Shown here piece by piece: positions 16,648-25,696 of a stretch of 64,000 nt of DNA. How positions within the stretch are numbered: position 1 is the first letter of the stretch; every line of letters begins with the position of its first letter. The translations under genes were made by a program, and so were the position numbers. The notes under the pieces were generated by a model that was not told the DNA's origin, did not search any database, and saw only the letters and a list, made by a program, of their open reading frames with translations. The DNA lies in assembly GCA_964531455.1 (NCBI GenBank), contig CAZHFZ010000011.1:17297-81296 (forward strand), written 5' to 3'. Source of the stretch: Ga0077527 sp964531455 (GTDB lineage: Bacteria; Pseudomonadota; Gammaproteobacteria; Burkholderiales; SG8-41).

Positions 16648-17106
16648 TCAGCCGATGATGAACAACGGCTGACCGTACTCGACTGGCTGGCCGTTTTCGA
16701 CCAGGATGGCCTTGATCACGCCATCGGCATCCGCCTCGATTTCATTCAGCAGCTTCATCGCCTCGATGATGCATATGGTTTCACCGCTTTTTATCGACGA
16801 CCCGATTTCGACAAAAGGCTTTGATCCCGGGGCCGACGATCGGTAAAACGTGCCGACCATGGGCGATTTCACTGTATGCCCCTCGGGTTCCGCAGGGGCA
16901 GGATCAGCCGCTTCCGAGGCAGGCTCTACTGCATCCACTGCCGGCAAGTGCACCATCTGCTGCGGCGCTTGCGACATCATCATCGGCGCTGCAGTACCGC
17001 CAAAACGGCTGATGCGCACCTTTTCCTCGCCCTCGGTGATTTCCAGTTCGGCGATATCGGACTGCTGCACCAGATCAATCAATGTTTTCAGTTTTCGTAA
17101 ATCCAT
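16648..17106 (-). CDS. accB: Acetyl-CoA carboxylase biotin carboxyl carrier protein
   Basis: A 152-residue BCCP. The N-terminal helix region (MDLRKLKTLIDLVQQSDIAE) is followed by an Ala/Pro/Met-rich linker at about 38-75 and a C-terminal biotinyl domain. The biotin attachment site is Lys118 in EAMKLLNEI, and the SPMVGTFYRS strand precedes it. The gene begins 2 bases downstream of the aroQ stop, so the two are almost certainly cotranscribed and probably coupled in translation. Confidence 0.96.
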   Translation of the reverse strand: MDLRKLKTLIDLVQQSDIAELEITEGEEKVRISRFGGTAAPMMMSQAPQQMVHLPAVDAVEPASEAADPAPAEPEGHTVKSPMVGTFYRSSAPGSKPFVEIGSSIKSGETICIIEAMKLLNEIEADADGVIKAILVENGQPVEYGQPLFIIG

Positions 17107-17108
17107 GA

Positions 17109-17564
17109 CTACCCCTTCTTCTTGGTATGGCCCAAGGCGTAATCAAACGCCAGTTCATAACCGGCAGGGCCCAGGCCACTGATCACACCAACCGCGATAT
17201 CCGAAAAATAGGATTCGCGGCGGAACGATTCCCGGGCAAACACATTGGACAAATGAATCTCGACAAACGGGATGGCCACCGCCGCCAGCGCATCCCTCAA
17301 TGCCACGCTGGTGTGTGTAAATGCCGCCGGATTGATCAGAATAAAATCGGTGCCGTCCCGACCAGCCTGCTGCACGCGGTCGACAAGATCGGCTTCTGAG
17401 TTACTCTGGAACACCCCCAGCGCAACCCCTGCGTTACGGGCTCGATCCTGCAAACGGCTTTCGATTTCAGGGAGTGTGGTTGCCCCATAAATCCCGGGTT
17501 CACGGGTACCGAGCAAATTCAGATTCGGTCCGTTCAACAGCAGTAATTGTTTGGGATTGGTCAT
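17109..17564 (-). CDS. aroQ: Type II 3-dehydroquinate dehydratase
   Basis: A 151-residue dodecameric-type dehydroquinase, the normal size for this family. It has NGPNLNLLGTREPGIYG (residues 11-27, with the active-site Arg and Tyr26), NPAAFTHTS (79-86) and EIHLSN (102-107, catalytic His104). It dehydrates 3-dehydroquinate in the shikimate pathway. A TATAAT (minus strand, 17575-17580) lies only a few bases above the ribosome site GGGAG, so the transcript leader would be very short if that element is used. Confidence 0.96.
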   Translation of the reverse strand: MTNPKQLLLLNGPNLNLLGTREPGIYGATTLPEIESRLQDRARNAGVALGVFQSNSEADLVDRVQQAGRDGTDFILINPAAFTHTSVALRDALAAVAIPFVEIHLSNVFARESFRRESYFSDIAVGVISGLGPAGYELAFDYALGHTKKKG

Positions 17565-17974
17565 GGCACTCCCGATTATAATTGCCGGATGTTTTGTTTT
17601 GCGGCAGCTATCCTTCCTGCTCGCCCAGCAAATTCCCGCAAAACCCCTGCAAAATCAACAGCGCCGATTTTGACAGAAATTAACCGAAATTGTCTACAAA
17701 TACCGCTTAAATAGGGGCGATTGGCGAGCCTCTTCCATCGATCCCGAAATCAGCTTTAATTGCCTGCCGGCAAACCTATCGATAACCGCTATATTCAGAA
17801 CCCGCTCGAAGCCCTTGATTTGCCCTCAGATTTGAGGTCCGCCTTGATAACGACAAATTGTCAGAAGTTAAGTCGATTTAGGAGCTGGATAGGCGATAAA
17901 CCCGCTATGACAAAACCCGTCAGCCGGATTTTTGAGGCCAGCAGAGCACTTTTGAGGTCTGTTTTGGAGGCGAA
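17565..17974. other. Intergenic region between tlpA end and aroQ start
   Basis: About 410 bases without a convincing gene. Both flanking genes are on the minus strand, so this should hold the aroQ-accB-accC promoter at the aroQ end and the 3' untranslated region of tlpA. One 72-codon plus-strand frame (17760-17978) has no family resemblance and no clear ribosome site. Short phrases of the type TTTGAGGTC recur at 17831, 17931 (as TTTGAGGCC) and 17951, but with no regular spacing. I found no terminator hairpin with a T-run. Confidence 0.5.
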
Positions 17975-18511
17975 TTAAAGCAACGGCTGCAGCGCTCCGC
18001 GCATCCGTTCTTCCGAAATACCGCCGACGAGGCTGGCAGCAATCTTCCCCGCCGGATTCAGTATCAGCGTATAGGGCAAAACCCCCGCCTTATTACCCGC
18101 CTGGCGCGACAATTCGATCGCGTCCATGCCGCCCATCAGCAGCGGGTAATTGATATTGAACTCCTTGGCAAATTCCCGGACTTTATCGACCTGATCAACG
18201 GCAATGCCTACAAATTGAACATTTTTACCGACATATTCCTGCTGAAGCCGGACAAACATCGGGATTTCCTCCCTGCACGGCTCACACCAGGTTGCCCAAT
18301 AATTAACCACCAGGATGCGGCCGCTGAAGCCGCTGAGGGTCTGGGGTGTTCCGTCGAGGGTGGTAAGTCTCCCGTCAAGAATGGCGCGGCCAATATCTGC
18401 CGGCGCACCACCGCCCAAACCGCCAAGCCGGTAAAGGTGGGTGGCATATCCTGCGGCGGCAGCCACACCGCCAACCGCTGCAATCAGCAGCGTTCGCCGG
18501 ATCGGGGTCAC
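17975..18511 (-). CDS. TlpA/ResA-type membrane-anchored thiol-disulfide reductase
   Basis: A 178-residue protein with an N-terminal membrane anchor (about 7-22) and a periplasmic thioredoxin fold of the TlpA family. The active site is WCEPC (Cys76, Cys79) and the cis-Pro loop is GVLPYTLI. It is expected to reduce periplasmic disulfides, for example apocytochrome c heme sites, with electrons from DsbD. The dsbD gene is directly upstream and overlaps it by four bases, which supports this electron path. Confidence 0.92.
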   Translation of the reverse strand: MTPIRRTLLIAAVGGVAAAAGYATHLYRLGGLGGGAPADIGRAILDGRLTTLDGTPQTLSGFSGRILVVNYWATWCEPCREEIPMFVRLQQEYVGKNVQFVGIAVDQVDKVREFAKEFNINYPLLMGGMDAIELSRQAGNKAGVLPYTLILNPAGKIAASLVGGISEERMRGALQPLL

Positions 18512-20271
18512 CGCAGACCCAGCGCCTGATCAAGAACCGCAGTGAATTTATCCGCCGACATGAACCCGATCACACGCAAACCCTGAATTTCACTTCCCGC
18601 AGGATCAAAAAATACGATCCCGGGCGGGCCGAACAGCCGGAAACGTTTGAGCAGCGCCTGATGGTCTGCGTTGCCGCTCGTCACGTCAGCCTGCACCTTG
18701 ACCATAGCGGCCATACGCGACCGCACCGCCGGATCAGTAAAGGTGTAGCGCTCCATTTCCTTGCAACTGACACACCAGTCGGCATAAAAATCGAGCATGA
18801 CCACCTTACCCTTGGCCGCCGCGATGGCCGCATCGAGTTCGGCAATGTTGCCGACGCGCTGGAAAGCAACGCCAGGCCCCGCAGGCTCGCCGGCTGCCGC
18901 ACCTCGCAGGCCGGAAAGCGGCTGCAGGACATCACGGCTTCCCGACAAAGCGCCGACGACATAAGCGAGGCCTGCCGCTAAAGCAATGATGCCCACCCCC
19001 TTGCTGATCCGCGCGCCGCCTCGGGCATTCTGCGGCAGTGGATCAATCGCACGAAGATAAACACCCGTCAGGATCAGCAATGCCGCCCAGGCCAGCATCT
19101 GCATCGCCATGGGAATGACCGGTGACACCAGATATACGGCTACCGCCAGCAACAGCACCCCGAAGAAGCGCTTCACGCTTTCCATCCATGGACCCGCCTT
19201 GGGCACCAACGCGCCCGCAGACGCGCCGATCGCCAGTAATGGAACGCCCATACCCAGCGCCATCGCAAACAATGCGCTGCCGCCAAGCACGGCATCACCG
19301 CTTTGCGAGATGTACAGCAGGGCCCCGGCCAGAGGCGCAGCGACGCAAGGCCCGACTATCAGCGCAGACAATACCCCCATCACAAACACGCCGAGAAAAT
19401 GGCCGCCGTGCAGACGACTGCTCGCCCCGGCCAGCCGTGACTGCAATGCGCTCGGCAGTTGCAGTTCATAAAAGCCGAACATCGACAGCGCCAGCATGAC
19501 GAACATCAGCGCAAATCCGCCCAGCACCCAGGGATTCTGCAAAGCCGCAGACAGCAAAGCCCCGGACAGTCCGGCCGCAATACCCGCAAGCGCATAAGTG
19601 ATAGCCATGCCAAGAACATACGCAACCGACAGCAGAAACCCGTGCATGCGGGTCAGGTGCTGTCCACGGCCAACGATAATGCCCGACAGAATCGGAATCA
19701 TGGGCAACACGCAAGGGGTAAACGACAGCAGCAAACCAAATCCGAAGAAGCTTGCAATCAGCAACCAGGTGTCGCCGCGGAACAGTTCCGCAATCAACGC
19801 ATCTTCACCCAGACTGCCAGCCGCAGCTTTCGTCGAGGATCCGCTGAAATCAGCGAGGCGCAGGTCCGCCTTCTGCTCTACCGGCACGTAACAGACACCG
19901 ACATCGGCGCACCCCTGGGAAACCGCGGTCAGTGACACGCGCTCACCTGCACCGCCGCGATTCAGCGGCAGCGTGATGCGCACTTCATCGCGAAAAACCG
20001 CCACTTCCCCGAAGAATTCGTCCTTCTTGATAATGCCGGGCGGCAACAGCGGTTCGCCCCCTGCTGCGGCAGCAGGCTCCAGCGTGAACCGGAACTTGTC
20101 ACGATACATGTAGTAACCTTTTGCGATCACATAACGAACTTCGATCGCATCGGGCGCCACCACGCGGGCACTGAAGGCAAAAGCCTTCTCCGGCTCAAGC
20201 AATTCGGGTTCGGCCGCGTGTGCCAATCCGCTGCATACCAGCATCAGCACGAATAACCAGCGAGAAATCAT
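18508..20271 (-). CDS. dsbD: Thiol:disulfide interchange protein DsbD
   Basis: A 587-residue, three-part inner-membrane protein. A signal peptide (MISRWLFVLMLVCSGLAHA) leads into the periplasmic alpha domain, with the Cys pair in the CADVGVCY segment near residue 120. The central domain has eight membrane helices, with FTPCVLPMIP near 184 and IVGPCVAAPL near 307 carrying the two redox cysteines. The C-terminal thioredoxin domain has WCVSCKEM near 500. It carries electrons from cytoplasmic thioredoxin to periplasmic partners, here most likely the adjacent TlpA protein. It follows cutA by 34 bases. Confidence 0.95.
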   Translation of the reverse strand: MISRWLFVLMLVCSGLAHAAEPELLEPEKAFAFSARVVAPDAIEVRYVIAKGYYMYRDKFRFTLEPAAAAGGEPLLPPGIIKKDEFFGEVAVFRDEVRITLPLNRGGAGERVSLTAVSQGCADVGVCYVPVEQKADLRLADFSGSSTKAAAGSLGEDALIAELFRGDTWLLIASFFGFGLLLSFTPCVLPMIPILSGIIVGRGQHLTRMHGFLLSVAYVLGMAITYALAGIAAGLSGALLSAALQNPWVLGGFALMFVMLALSMFGFYELQLPSALQSRLAGASSRLHGGHFLGVFVMGVLSALIVGPCVAAPLAGALLYISQSGDAVLGGSALFAMALGMGVPLLAIGASAGALVPKAGPWMESVKRFFGVLLLAVAVYLVSPVIPMAMQMLAWAALLILTGVYLRAIDPLPQNARGGARISKGVGIIALAAGLAYVVGALSGSRDVLQPLSGLRGAAAGEPAGPGVAFQRVGNIAELDAAIAAAKGKVVMLDFYADWCVSCKEMERYTFTDPAVRSRMAAMVKVQADVTSGNADHQALLKRFRLFGPPGIVFFDPAGSEIQGLRVIGFMSADKFTAVLDQALGLR

Positions 20272-20305
20272 CTGAGCGCCTGAAAAATATGGGGCGGGTT
20301 TGGAA

Positions 20306-20641
20306 TTATGCGGTGCGAGTCTCGCCCGTCACCCATTCAAGATAAGCCGGGAGGCCGTGCGTCACTGGGACCGCAACGATCTCCGGGAGTTCATACGGAT
20401 GGCAAGTGAGGATGGCGGCCTCCAGCTCGGAATAACGACGCGAGGATGTCTTGATCATTACCGGCACCTCCGTGGCTTCCTCTGTCGCCCCCTGCCAGCG
20501 GTAAGTGGAAGCACAAGGGGCCAGCACATTGACACAGGCCGCCAGCCCGGATTCAACCAGATGCCGCGCGAGCTGCCGTGCAGAAGGTTCATCCGGCAAA
20601 GAGCACATCACCAACAGCACCTGGCCAGCATCACCGGACAT
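20306..20641 (-). CDS. cutA: CutA-family divalent cation tolerance protein
   Basis: A 111-residue protein of the trimeric CutA1 family, with VLLVMCSLPDEPSARQLAR at the N-terminus, CVNVLAPCASTYRWQG in the middle and EVPVMIKTSS before the last strands. CutA was named for copper sensitivity phenotypes in Escherichia coli, but its biochemical role is unsettled. The cutA-dsbD order is conserved across many Proteobacteria. The start overlaps the end of the upstream epimerase gene by 11 bases. Confidence 0.93.
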   Translation of the reverse strand: MSGDAGQVLLVMCSLPDEPSARQLARHLVESGLAACVNVLAPCASTYRWQGATEEATEVPVMIKTSSRRYSELEAAILTCHPYELPEIVAVPVTHGLPAYLEWVTGETRTA

Positions 20642-21524
20642 GCCGCTGCTCCATCATTGGCGCAGCAGCTGCAATGCCCTCACGCACAGTCGGGTAACGC
20701 AGCCGTACCCGCAGCTCCTGCTTGACGCGATGGTTGGTCAGCCTGCGCGATTCGCTCATGAATGAGTACAGCATTTCAGGCAGCACGGCACGCGCTTCGG
20801 CGCGCCCCACACGAGGAGGACGCGGCAAACAGAAACGGTCGGCGACAAGATCGAAATAATCACCCATTTTCTGCGGAGCATCGTCGCTGGCGTTGTAGCT
20901 GCGATTCGCCTGACCCCGATGCAATGCGGCAACCACCATGCGCGCCAGATCGTCGGCATGCACATGGTTCACATAGGAATCATCCTGCGGCAACAGCGCC
21001 GGGGTGCCGCGTTCAATGCGCGCGACAGGCAGGCGGTCGGCCGCATATATACCGGGAACGCGAAGGATACTCACGCACACCCCCGTCCGCGCACCCCACT
21101 CGCGCAAGCGCCGTTCTGCATCAGTGCGGCGGCGTGCACGGTCGGTCCGCGGCCGCAGCGGACTGGTCTCATTGACCAGTGCGCCGCTGCAGTCGCCATA
21201 CACGCCGCTGGTGCTTATATAGACAAAGTGCTGTGGTAGACTTCGGCCCCGTCCAAGTGCAGCAATCAGGTGTGCGGTGCGGGTGTCGGCGATACCAACG
21301 GCCGGCGGTGGCGCGAGATGGATGACGTCATGCGCAATGCCTGCCAGTCCGTCCAGCGTCGCCGGACGGTCCAGATCCCCGGTCAATGGCATCAGACCGA
21401 GGTCGCGCAACGCGGCGCAACGCCCGGCGTCACGGGTCAACGCATAGATGCGGTGACGCGTACGCAGCAGCATCGCGACGCGCAATCCGACGTCACCACA
21501 ACCGATGATCAGCAGGCGTTTCAT
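20631..21524 (-). CDS. NAD-dependent epimerase/dehydratase (extended SDR, YeeZ-like)
   Basis: A 297-residue Rossmann protein with the N-terminal nucleotide motif IIGCGDVGLRVA (6-17), LAPPPAVG near 73, the active-site region YISTSGVYGD near 105 (Ser/Tyr) and VNHVHADDLARMV near 190. This is the SDR branch represented by E. coli YeeZ, whose substrate is unknown. The start at 21524 is the first ATG giving the nucleotide-binding strand. It is probably the first gene of a minus-strand operon running into cutA and dsbD, and it is divergent from the ferredoxin reductase gene with 52 bases between starts. Confidence 0.85.
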   Translation of the reverse strand: MKRLLIIGCGDVGLRVAMLLRTRHRIYALTRDAGRCAALRDLGLMPLTGDLDRPATLDGLAGIAHDVIHLAPPPAVGIADTRTAHLIAALGRGRSLPQHFVYISTSGVYGDCSGALVNETSPLRPRTDRARRRTDAERRLREWGARTGVCVSILRVPGIYAADRLPVARIERGTPALLPQDDSYVNHVHADDLARMVVAALHRGQANRSYNASDDAPQKMGDYFDLVADRFCLPRPPRVGRAEARAVLPEMLYSFMSESRRLTNHRVKQELRVRLRYPTVREGIAAAAPMMEQRHVR

Positions 21525-21576
21525 ATAGTGTCTTATTCTAGCGCAGTCACTTCGCACTGAACCCCGGAAAACCCCA

Positions 21577-22596
21577 ATGCCCCGGCAGATCACGATCCGT
21601 CCCAGCGGCCATGCCCTGATCGCACAGGATGGCGAAACCGTACTCGAAGCCGCATTACGCGAGGGTTTTATGCTGCCCTACGGCTGCCGCAATGGAGCCT
21701 GCGGCTCGTGCAAGGGCAAAATCCTTGAAGGCAGCGTAGACCATGGCAAGTCGCTCGACAGTGTGCTGCCTGCTGCGGAACGCGCGCTGGGAGCAGCACT
21801 GTTCTGTCAGGCCCTGCCGCAGTCGGACCTGGTCATTGAATGCCGCGAAATCGGTGCGGTCAAGGATATTCCGGTGAAGATGCTGCCGTGCCGGGTGCAA
21901 ACACTGGAACTGGTAGCAACTGATGTCATGCGCATCCGGCTTAAATTACCGGCTGCGGAGCGGTTGCAGTTTCTCGCCGGTCAATACATCGACATCCTGC
22001 TCAAAGACGGCACTCGACGCAGCCTGTCGATGGCCAACCCGCCACACGACGATGGTTTGCTGGAACTGCATCTGCGTAACTATGGCGGGCCATTCAGCAC
22101 ACACGTATTCACGCGGATGAAGGAAAAGGACATCCTCCGCTTCGAAGGACCGTACGGAAGCTTCTACCTGCGGGAAGACAGCACAAAACCGGTGGTACTG
22201 GTTGCTGGCGGCACCGGCTTCGCACCGATCAAGGCGATCATCGAACATGCCATCCACAAAAAGCTCAGGCGACCGATGATCCTGTATCGCGGCGCACGAC
22301 GTACCGCCGACCTTTATCTCGACGAACTGCCGCAAAGCTGGCAACGCGAACACGAAATCCGCTACGTCCCGGTATTGTCTGACGTCGCCACCGGCGAAAC
22401 ATGGGACGGGAGGCGCGGCCTCGTCCATCAGGCGGTGATGGATGATCTGCCGGATCTTTCCAGTCATGAGGTTTATGCCTGCGGTGCGCCGGCGATGATT
22501 GAGGCTGCGCGTCGCGATTTCTGCGTGCGCTGCGGCTTGCCGGAGTCCGCGTTCCATGCAGACTCATTTACGCCAGCGGTTGCGCCGGACAGTTAA
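21577..22596 (+). CDS. Ferredoxin-NAD(P)H reductase with N-terminal 2Fe-2S domain (CDP-6-deoxy-delta-3,4-glucoseen reductase-like)
   Basis: A 339-residue fusion. The N-terminal plant-type ferredoxin domain has cysteines C37, C42, C45 (CRNGACGSC) and C77. It is followed by a FAD domain (RSLSMANPP near 148) and an NAD(P)-binding domain (VLVAGGTGFAPI near 208). It passes electrons from NAD(P)H via FAD to 2Fe-2S and an external acceptor. Betaproteobacterial homologues are often called AscD, but no deoxysugar genes are near, so the name is only a similarity label. A partner oxygenase or reductase is not identifiable here. It ends 3 bases from the convergent hemY. Confidence 0.87.
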   Translation: MPRQITIRPSGHALIAQDGETVLEAALREGFMLPYGCRNGACGSCKGKILEGSVDHGKSLDSVLPAAERALGAALFCQALPQSDLVIECREIGAVKDIPVKMLPCRVQTLELVATDVMRIRLKLPAAERLQFLAGQYIDILLKDGTRRSLSMANPPHDDGLLELHLRNYGGPFSTHVFTRMKEKDILRFEGPYGSFYLREDSTKPVVLVAGGTGFAPIKAIIEHAIHKKLRRPMILYRGARRTADLYLDELPQSWQREHEIRYVPVLSDVATGETWDGRRGLVHQAVMDDLPDLSSHEVYACGAPAMIEAARRDFCVRCGLPESAFHADSFTPAVAPDS

Positions 22597-22599
22597 AAC

Positions 22600-23808
22600 T
22601 CAGACCAGTTTGCGCCGGCGACCGCCGCCGGCCTGCTTGAGTTGCCCGACCGCAAGCGCAAGGCTGGCGCGGTAATGCGTTCGCGCATCATCGGCGCGCT
22701 CGAGGCGGTCATGCAATTGCGCGAGTTCAAGATGGGCTGAATAAGTCGGCTCGACGGCAACGCTCGCTTCAAAATAACTCTGCGCCTTGCCCCACAACTG
22801 CTGCTGCGCGCACAAACGCCCCAGCGCCAGCAACAGCGCACCGTCCTTGCGATGTTCACGCAGCCAGCGCTCGGCACACTCGATCTGTCGCAACGCATTG
22901 CCAGAACGGCACTCGCCATAAAGGGTGACAAGCCCGCTGTCCCAATCGGTCTCAAGACTGCTTTCAATGATGCCTGTGGCCTCGTCACAAAGACCCATCT
23001 CATGGAACGCCGCAGCGGCCGCGATGGCAATCGATGTCTCACGGCGGTAACGTTCGGGCAGGCGTTTCCAGAGGTCCTTCAACCCCGCAGCATCGCCGGA
23101 ACGGCGTTCCAGCAATTGCCGCCACGCATGGCGTCTTTCTGCATCCGCCTGGTCAGCGCTGAACACGCCGCGCTTTTCGAGCTGGTCGATCAGCGGCGGC
23201 GCCAGATCCCACTGGCCAATGCGTTGCCGGGCACGCAACTCAAGGCGCAGCGCCGCGGTATGTTTGGACGGCAACAGCGCCAGCGCCGCCAGAGCCTCTT
23301 CCGGCCGGCGGTCGTCAAGAAGCATCTGCGCGCGGCTGACCGCCCTGACGATATCCGATTTGTCCGGGTCCGCAGCAAGCCGATCAAGATATCCATCACG
23401 CCGATCCTGCGCCCGCAGGCCGTGTGCTGCATGGGCAGCGACCACGACGCCAACATCCTCGGGGGCGCCCAGTTCAACTGCGCGCATCGCCGACTTTTCG
23501 GCGCGCGAGTACCGTCCGGAAAAAAATTCGCGCAGGGCTTCGGTCATTTTCTGCTGGGCAGCATCACGTCGACGCACCTCGCGAAAGTGCGCAACCCGCG
23601 ATGGCAATCCGATGGTCGTGAACAGCAGGCGCAACAGCAGATATGTCGCAATGAATCCCAGCACCAACAGTATTACCGCAAAATTGAGCGACAGTTCGAT
23701 GCGCTGGCCGGGCATCGCAATCAACACATAACCCGGATTGATATCAGCGATCAGCGTCAGGCCCGTAGCCAGGGCAGCAAGTCCGAGTATCCAGATCAGC
23801 CAGCGCAT
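22600..23808 (-). CDS. hemY: HemY-type TPR membrane protein
   Basis: A 402-residue protein with two N-terminal membrane helices (about 5-22 and 42-62), the HemY_N region NPGYVLIAMPGQRIELSLN near 25 and a long helical TPR-like tail. Proteobacterial HemY of this type is unrelated to the protoporphyrinogen oxidase of the same name in Bacillus. Its role in heme metabolism rests on genetic linkage. It is the last gene of hemC-hemD-hemX-hemY, 10 bases after hemX. Confidence 0.9.
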   Translation of the reverse strand: MRWLIWILGLAALATGLTLIADINPGYVLIAMPGQRIELSLNFAVILLVLGFIATYLLLRLLFTTIGLPSRVAHFREVRRRDAAQQKMTEALREFFSGRYSRAEKSAMRAVELGAPEDVGVVVAAHAAHGLRAQDRRDGYLDRLAADPDKSDIVRAVSRAQMLLDDRRPEEALAALALLPSKHTAALRLELRARQRIGQWDLAPPLIDQLEKRGVFSADQADAERRHAWRQLLERRSGDAAGLKDLWKRLPERYRRETSIAIAAAAAFHEMGLCDEATGIIESSLETDWDSGLVTLYGECRSGNALRQIECAERWLREHRKDGALLLALGRLCAQQQLWGKAQSYFEASVAVEPTYSAHLELAQLHDRLERADDARTHYRASLALAVGQLKQAGGGRRRKLV

Positions 23809-23818
23809 TGCCGTCCGC

Positions 23819-24886
23819 TCAGTTCAGCGGCTTGCCGCGCGGCAGGCGCAGCTTGCGCAGCGCCTCCAGCGTTTCCGCGAGATCCGGAATATCGACCTGC
23901 AGCTGTGCCGCCTGCAGCTTGCTCAATGTGCCGGTCATGGCAACCACAGCCGGACTGCCCTTTTCAAAATGGGTTTCCAGCATGCCGAGCGCGGCCCGCA
24001 AATCGACCTGATAACTTTTGGTGTCCCGCGACAGCAACGCCACCCGTGCCCCTACCAGCCGCAGTTTGAGATTCTCGCGCAGGAAAAACGCCTGTTCAGG
24101 CGCCAGAAGCGCGGCGTCCTGCACGCCACTGCGCTGGATGCGCACCAGCTGCCGCAGCTCGTACCAGATTTCCCGCAGCACCTGCTCCCATGCCGAAACG
24201 ACAGCAGGCGGCATCGGGGCGGCTTTGTCCGTCCGGGCACGCGCATCCATCGCCAGCGGCAGGCGGTCAACTGCGGCAATCACGTCATCCAGCCGGGCGC
24301 TTGCGCCATAAACATCAACCAGCGGCAACCCCTTGAGTCGTTCAATATCACGCGCCAATGCACGGCGCAGTCCCGCGTAACGCGGCTGGTCCATGCGCTG
24401 CAGGCGCGCCTCCGCGTTTTCGAGTCCGATTAAAGCGGCCCGCACGTTTGCCGCAACCTGCAACTGCTGGCTGGCCAGCAGTACCGACTGCTCAATGTCG
24501 GCAAACGCCCATTCATCGCGATTCCGCGAAAGCTCCTGATACAAAGTCTCCAGGGCGATCTGCTGGCTTTGCGACTCGGCCAGCTTGGCTTCAAGTACGC
24601 CGAGTTTGACTTCCGCTTCCCGCAGCGCGGTCGCGGCCTGCGCGGCGCGCCCTGAGGCCTCCTTGTTCTGCACTTCCATTTCGGCAAGCCGGCGCGCGAG
24701 CTCACGGCGCAACGCGTCGTCCTCTCCGCGATTGCGATACCACTGGTAGCCGGAAAACAGCGCCACCACCACCGCCACGATCAACGCGAGCAGTGGCAGG
24801 CGGTTGCCGGCCGGCGATGACGTCAACGCGGGCTCGGCCACTGCGGCCGCAGTGGCAGTCGGCGCCTGATGTTCACTTTCACTCAT
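23819..24886 (-). CDS. hemX: HemX-type membrane protein (uroporphyrinogen-III C-methyltransferase-like family)
   Basis: A 355-residue protein: a short cytoplasmic tail rich in Ala/Thr, one membrane helix (about 38-56), a long coiled coil (about 65-125) and a helical periplasmic domain. It matches proteobacterial HemX. Although databases often name it uroporphyrinogen-III methyltransferase, no SAM-binding motif is visible and enzymatic activity is doubtful. The start at ATG 24886 is preceded by TTTGGAGG on the minus-strand side, a strong ribosome site. It lies 33 bases after hemD. Confidence 0.88.
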   Translation of the reverse strand: MSESEHQAPTATAAAVAEPALTSSPAGNRLPLLALIVAVVVALFSGYQWYRNRGEDDALRRELARRLAEMEVQNKEASGRAAQAATALREAEVKLGVLEAKLAESQSQQIALETLYQELSRNRDEWAFADIEQSVLLASQQLQVAANVRAALIGLENAEARLQRMDQPRYAGLRRALARDIERLKGLPLVDVYGASARLDDVIAAVDRLPLAMDARARTDKAAPMPPAVVSAWEQVLREIWYELRQLVRIQRSGVQDAALLAPEQAFFLRENLKLRLVGARVALLSRDTKSYQVDLRAALGMLETHFEKGSPAVVAMTGTLSKLQAAQLQVDIPDLAETLEALRKLRLPRGKPLN

Positions 24887-24919
24887 GATTTGGAGGATAG
24901 CATGCGCATTGCAGTGCAA

Positions 24920-25696
24920 TTACACCGCGAAGTAGCGTTGCAACGCGTCCATCAACCCGTCATCACCAGGTCTGGTATCGATAACATGACTGCAACCGAG
25001 TTCGCGTGCAACAGCAGCGATGCGCGGGTGCGGTGCAAATACCGGGGTGCCACACAGAGCAGCCCGACCGGATTCACCGACCATTTCATACAAGTTGCGC
25101 ATGCCCTCGCTGCTGGTGATCGTAACGGCATGCAATGCCTTGGCATCCCATGCCGCATGCAGCGGCGTCGCAGCGACCTGCGGTCGGGCACGTCGATAAC
25201 ACTCGACATAATCCACTTTAGCCCCGCGAGCACCCAGCGTCTCACCCAACAGTTCGCGTCCGCCATCTCCGCGAAAAATCACAATGCGCCAGCCTGCCAC
25301 TTCCTGCAACCCGGGGAGTTCCAGAAGATGTTCACTGTCAAAGTTGCGCTCCGGCGCGATGGCTCCGGCAATGCCAAAACGTTCAAGCTCCCTGACACAA
25401 CCCTTGCCGATCGCGGCAACACGCAGCTGCGCCGGCCAGGCGCGGCGCTCGACAAGCGGTTTCATCACACGCACCACGGCATTGGGGCTGATAAATACTG
25501 CAAGCTGATATTCGTCCAGACGGGCAATGGCCTCGTCCAATGGCCGGCGATCAGCGGTATCGACAATTTCCAGCACCGGAAACAGGATTGCATTGCCGCC
25601 GGCGGCCCGTATCCGCTCGGCTAGCGGCCCCGCCTGCTGAGCCGGGCGCGTCACGACGATGCCGCGACCCGCAAGCGGCGCCGCGCGGGCAGTCAT
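24920..25696 (-). CDS. hemD: Uroporphyrinogen-III synthase
   Basis: A 258-residue protein with the two-lobed HemD fold. Diverged but recognisable blocks are GRGIVVTRPAQQAGPLAERI near 10-30, AVFISPNAVVRV near 92 and VTITSSEGMRNLYEM near 195. It closes hydroxymethylbilane to uroporphyrinogen III. The start overlaps the hemC stop by four bases (ATGA), so translation is coupled. HemD proteins are poorly conserved, so context adds weight here. Confidence 0.93.
   Translation of the reverse strand: MTARAAPLAGRGIVVTRPAQQAGPLAERIRAAGGNAILFPVLEIVDTADRRPLDEAIARLDEYQLAVFISPNAVVRVMKPLVERRAWPAQLRVAAIGKGCVRELERFGIAGAIAPERNFDSEHLLELPGLQEVAGWRIVIFRGDGGRELLGETLGARGAKVDYVECYRRARPQVAATPLHAAWDAKALHAVTITSSEGMRNLYEMVGESGRAALCGTPVFAPHPRIAAVARELGCSHVIDTRPGDDGLMDALQRYFAV

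Noticed and set aside
17760..17978. A 72-codon plus-strand frame in the aroQ-tlpA gap
   Set aside because: No recognisable family, no clear ribosome site, and it runs opposite to both flanking genes. Kept only as part of the intergenic description.
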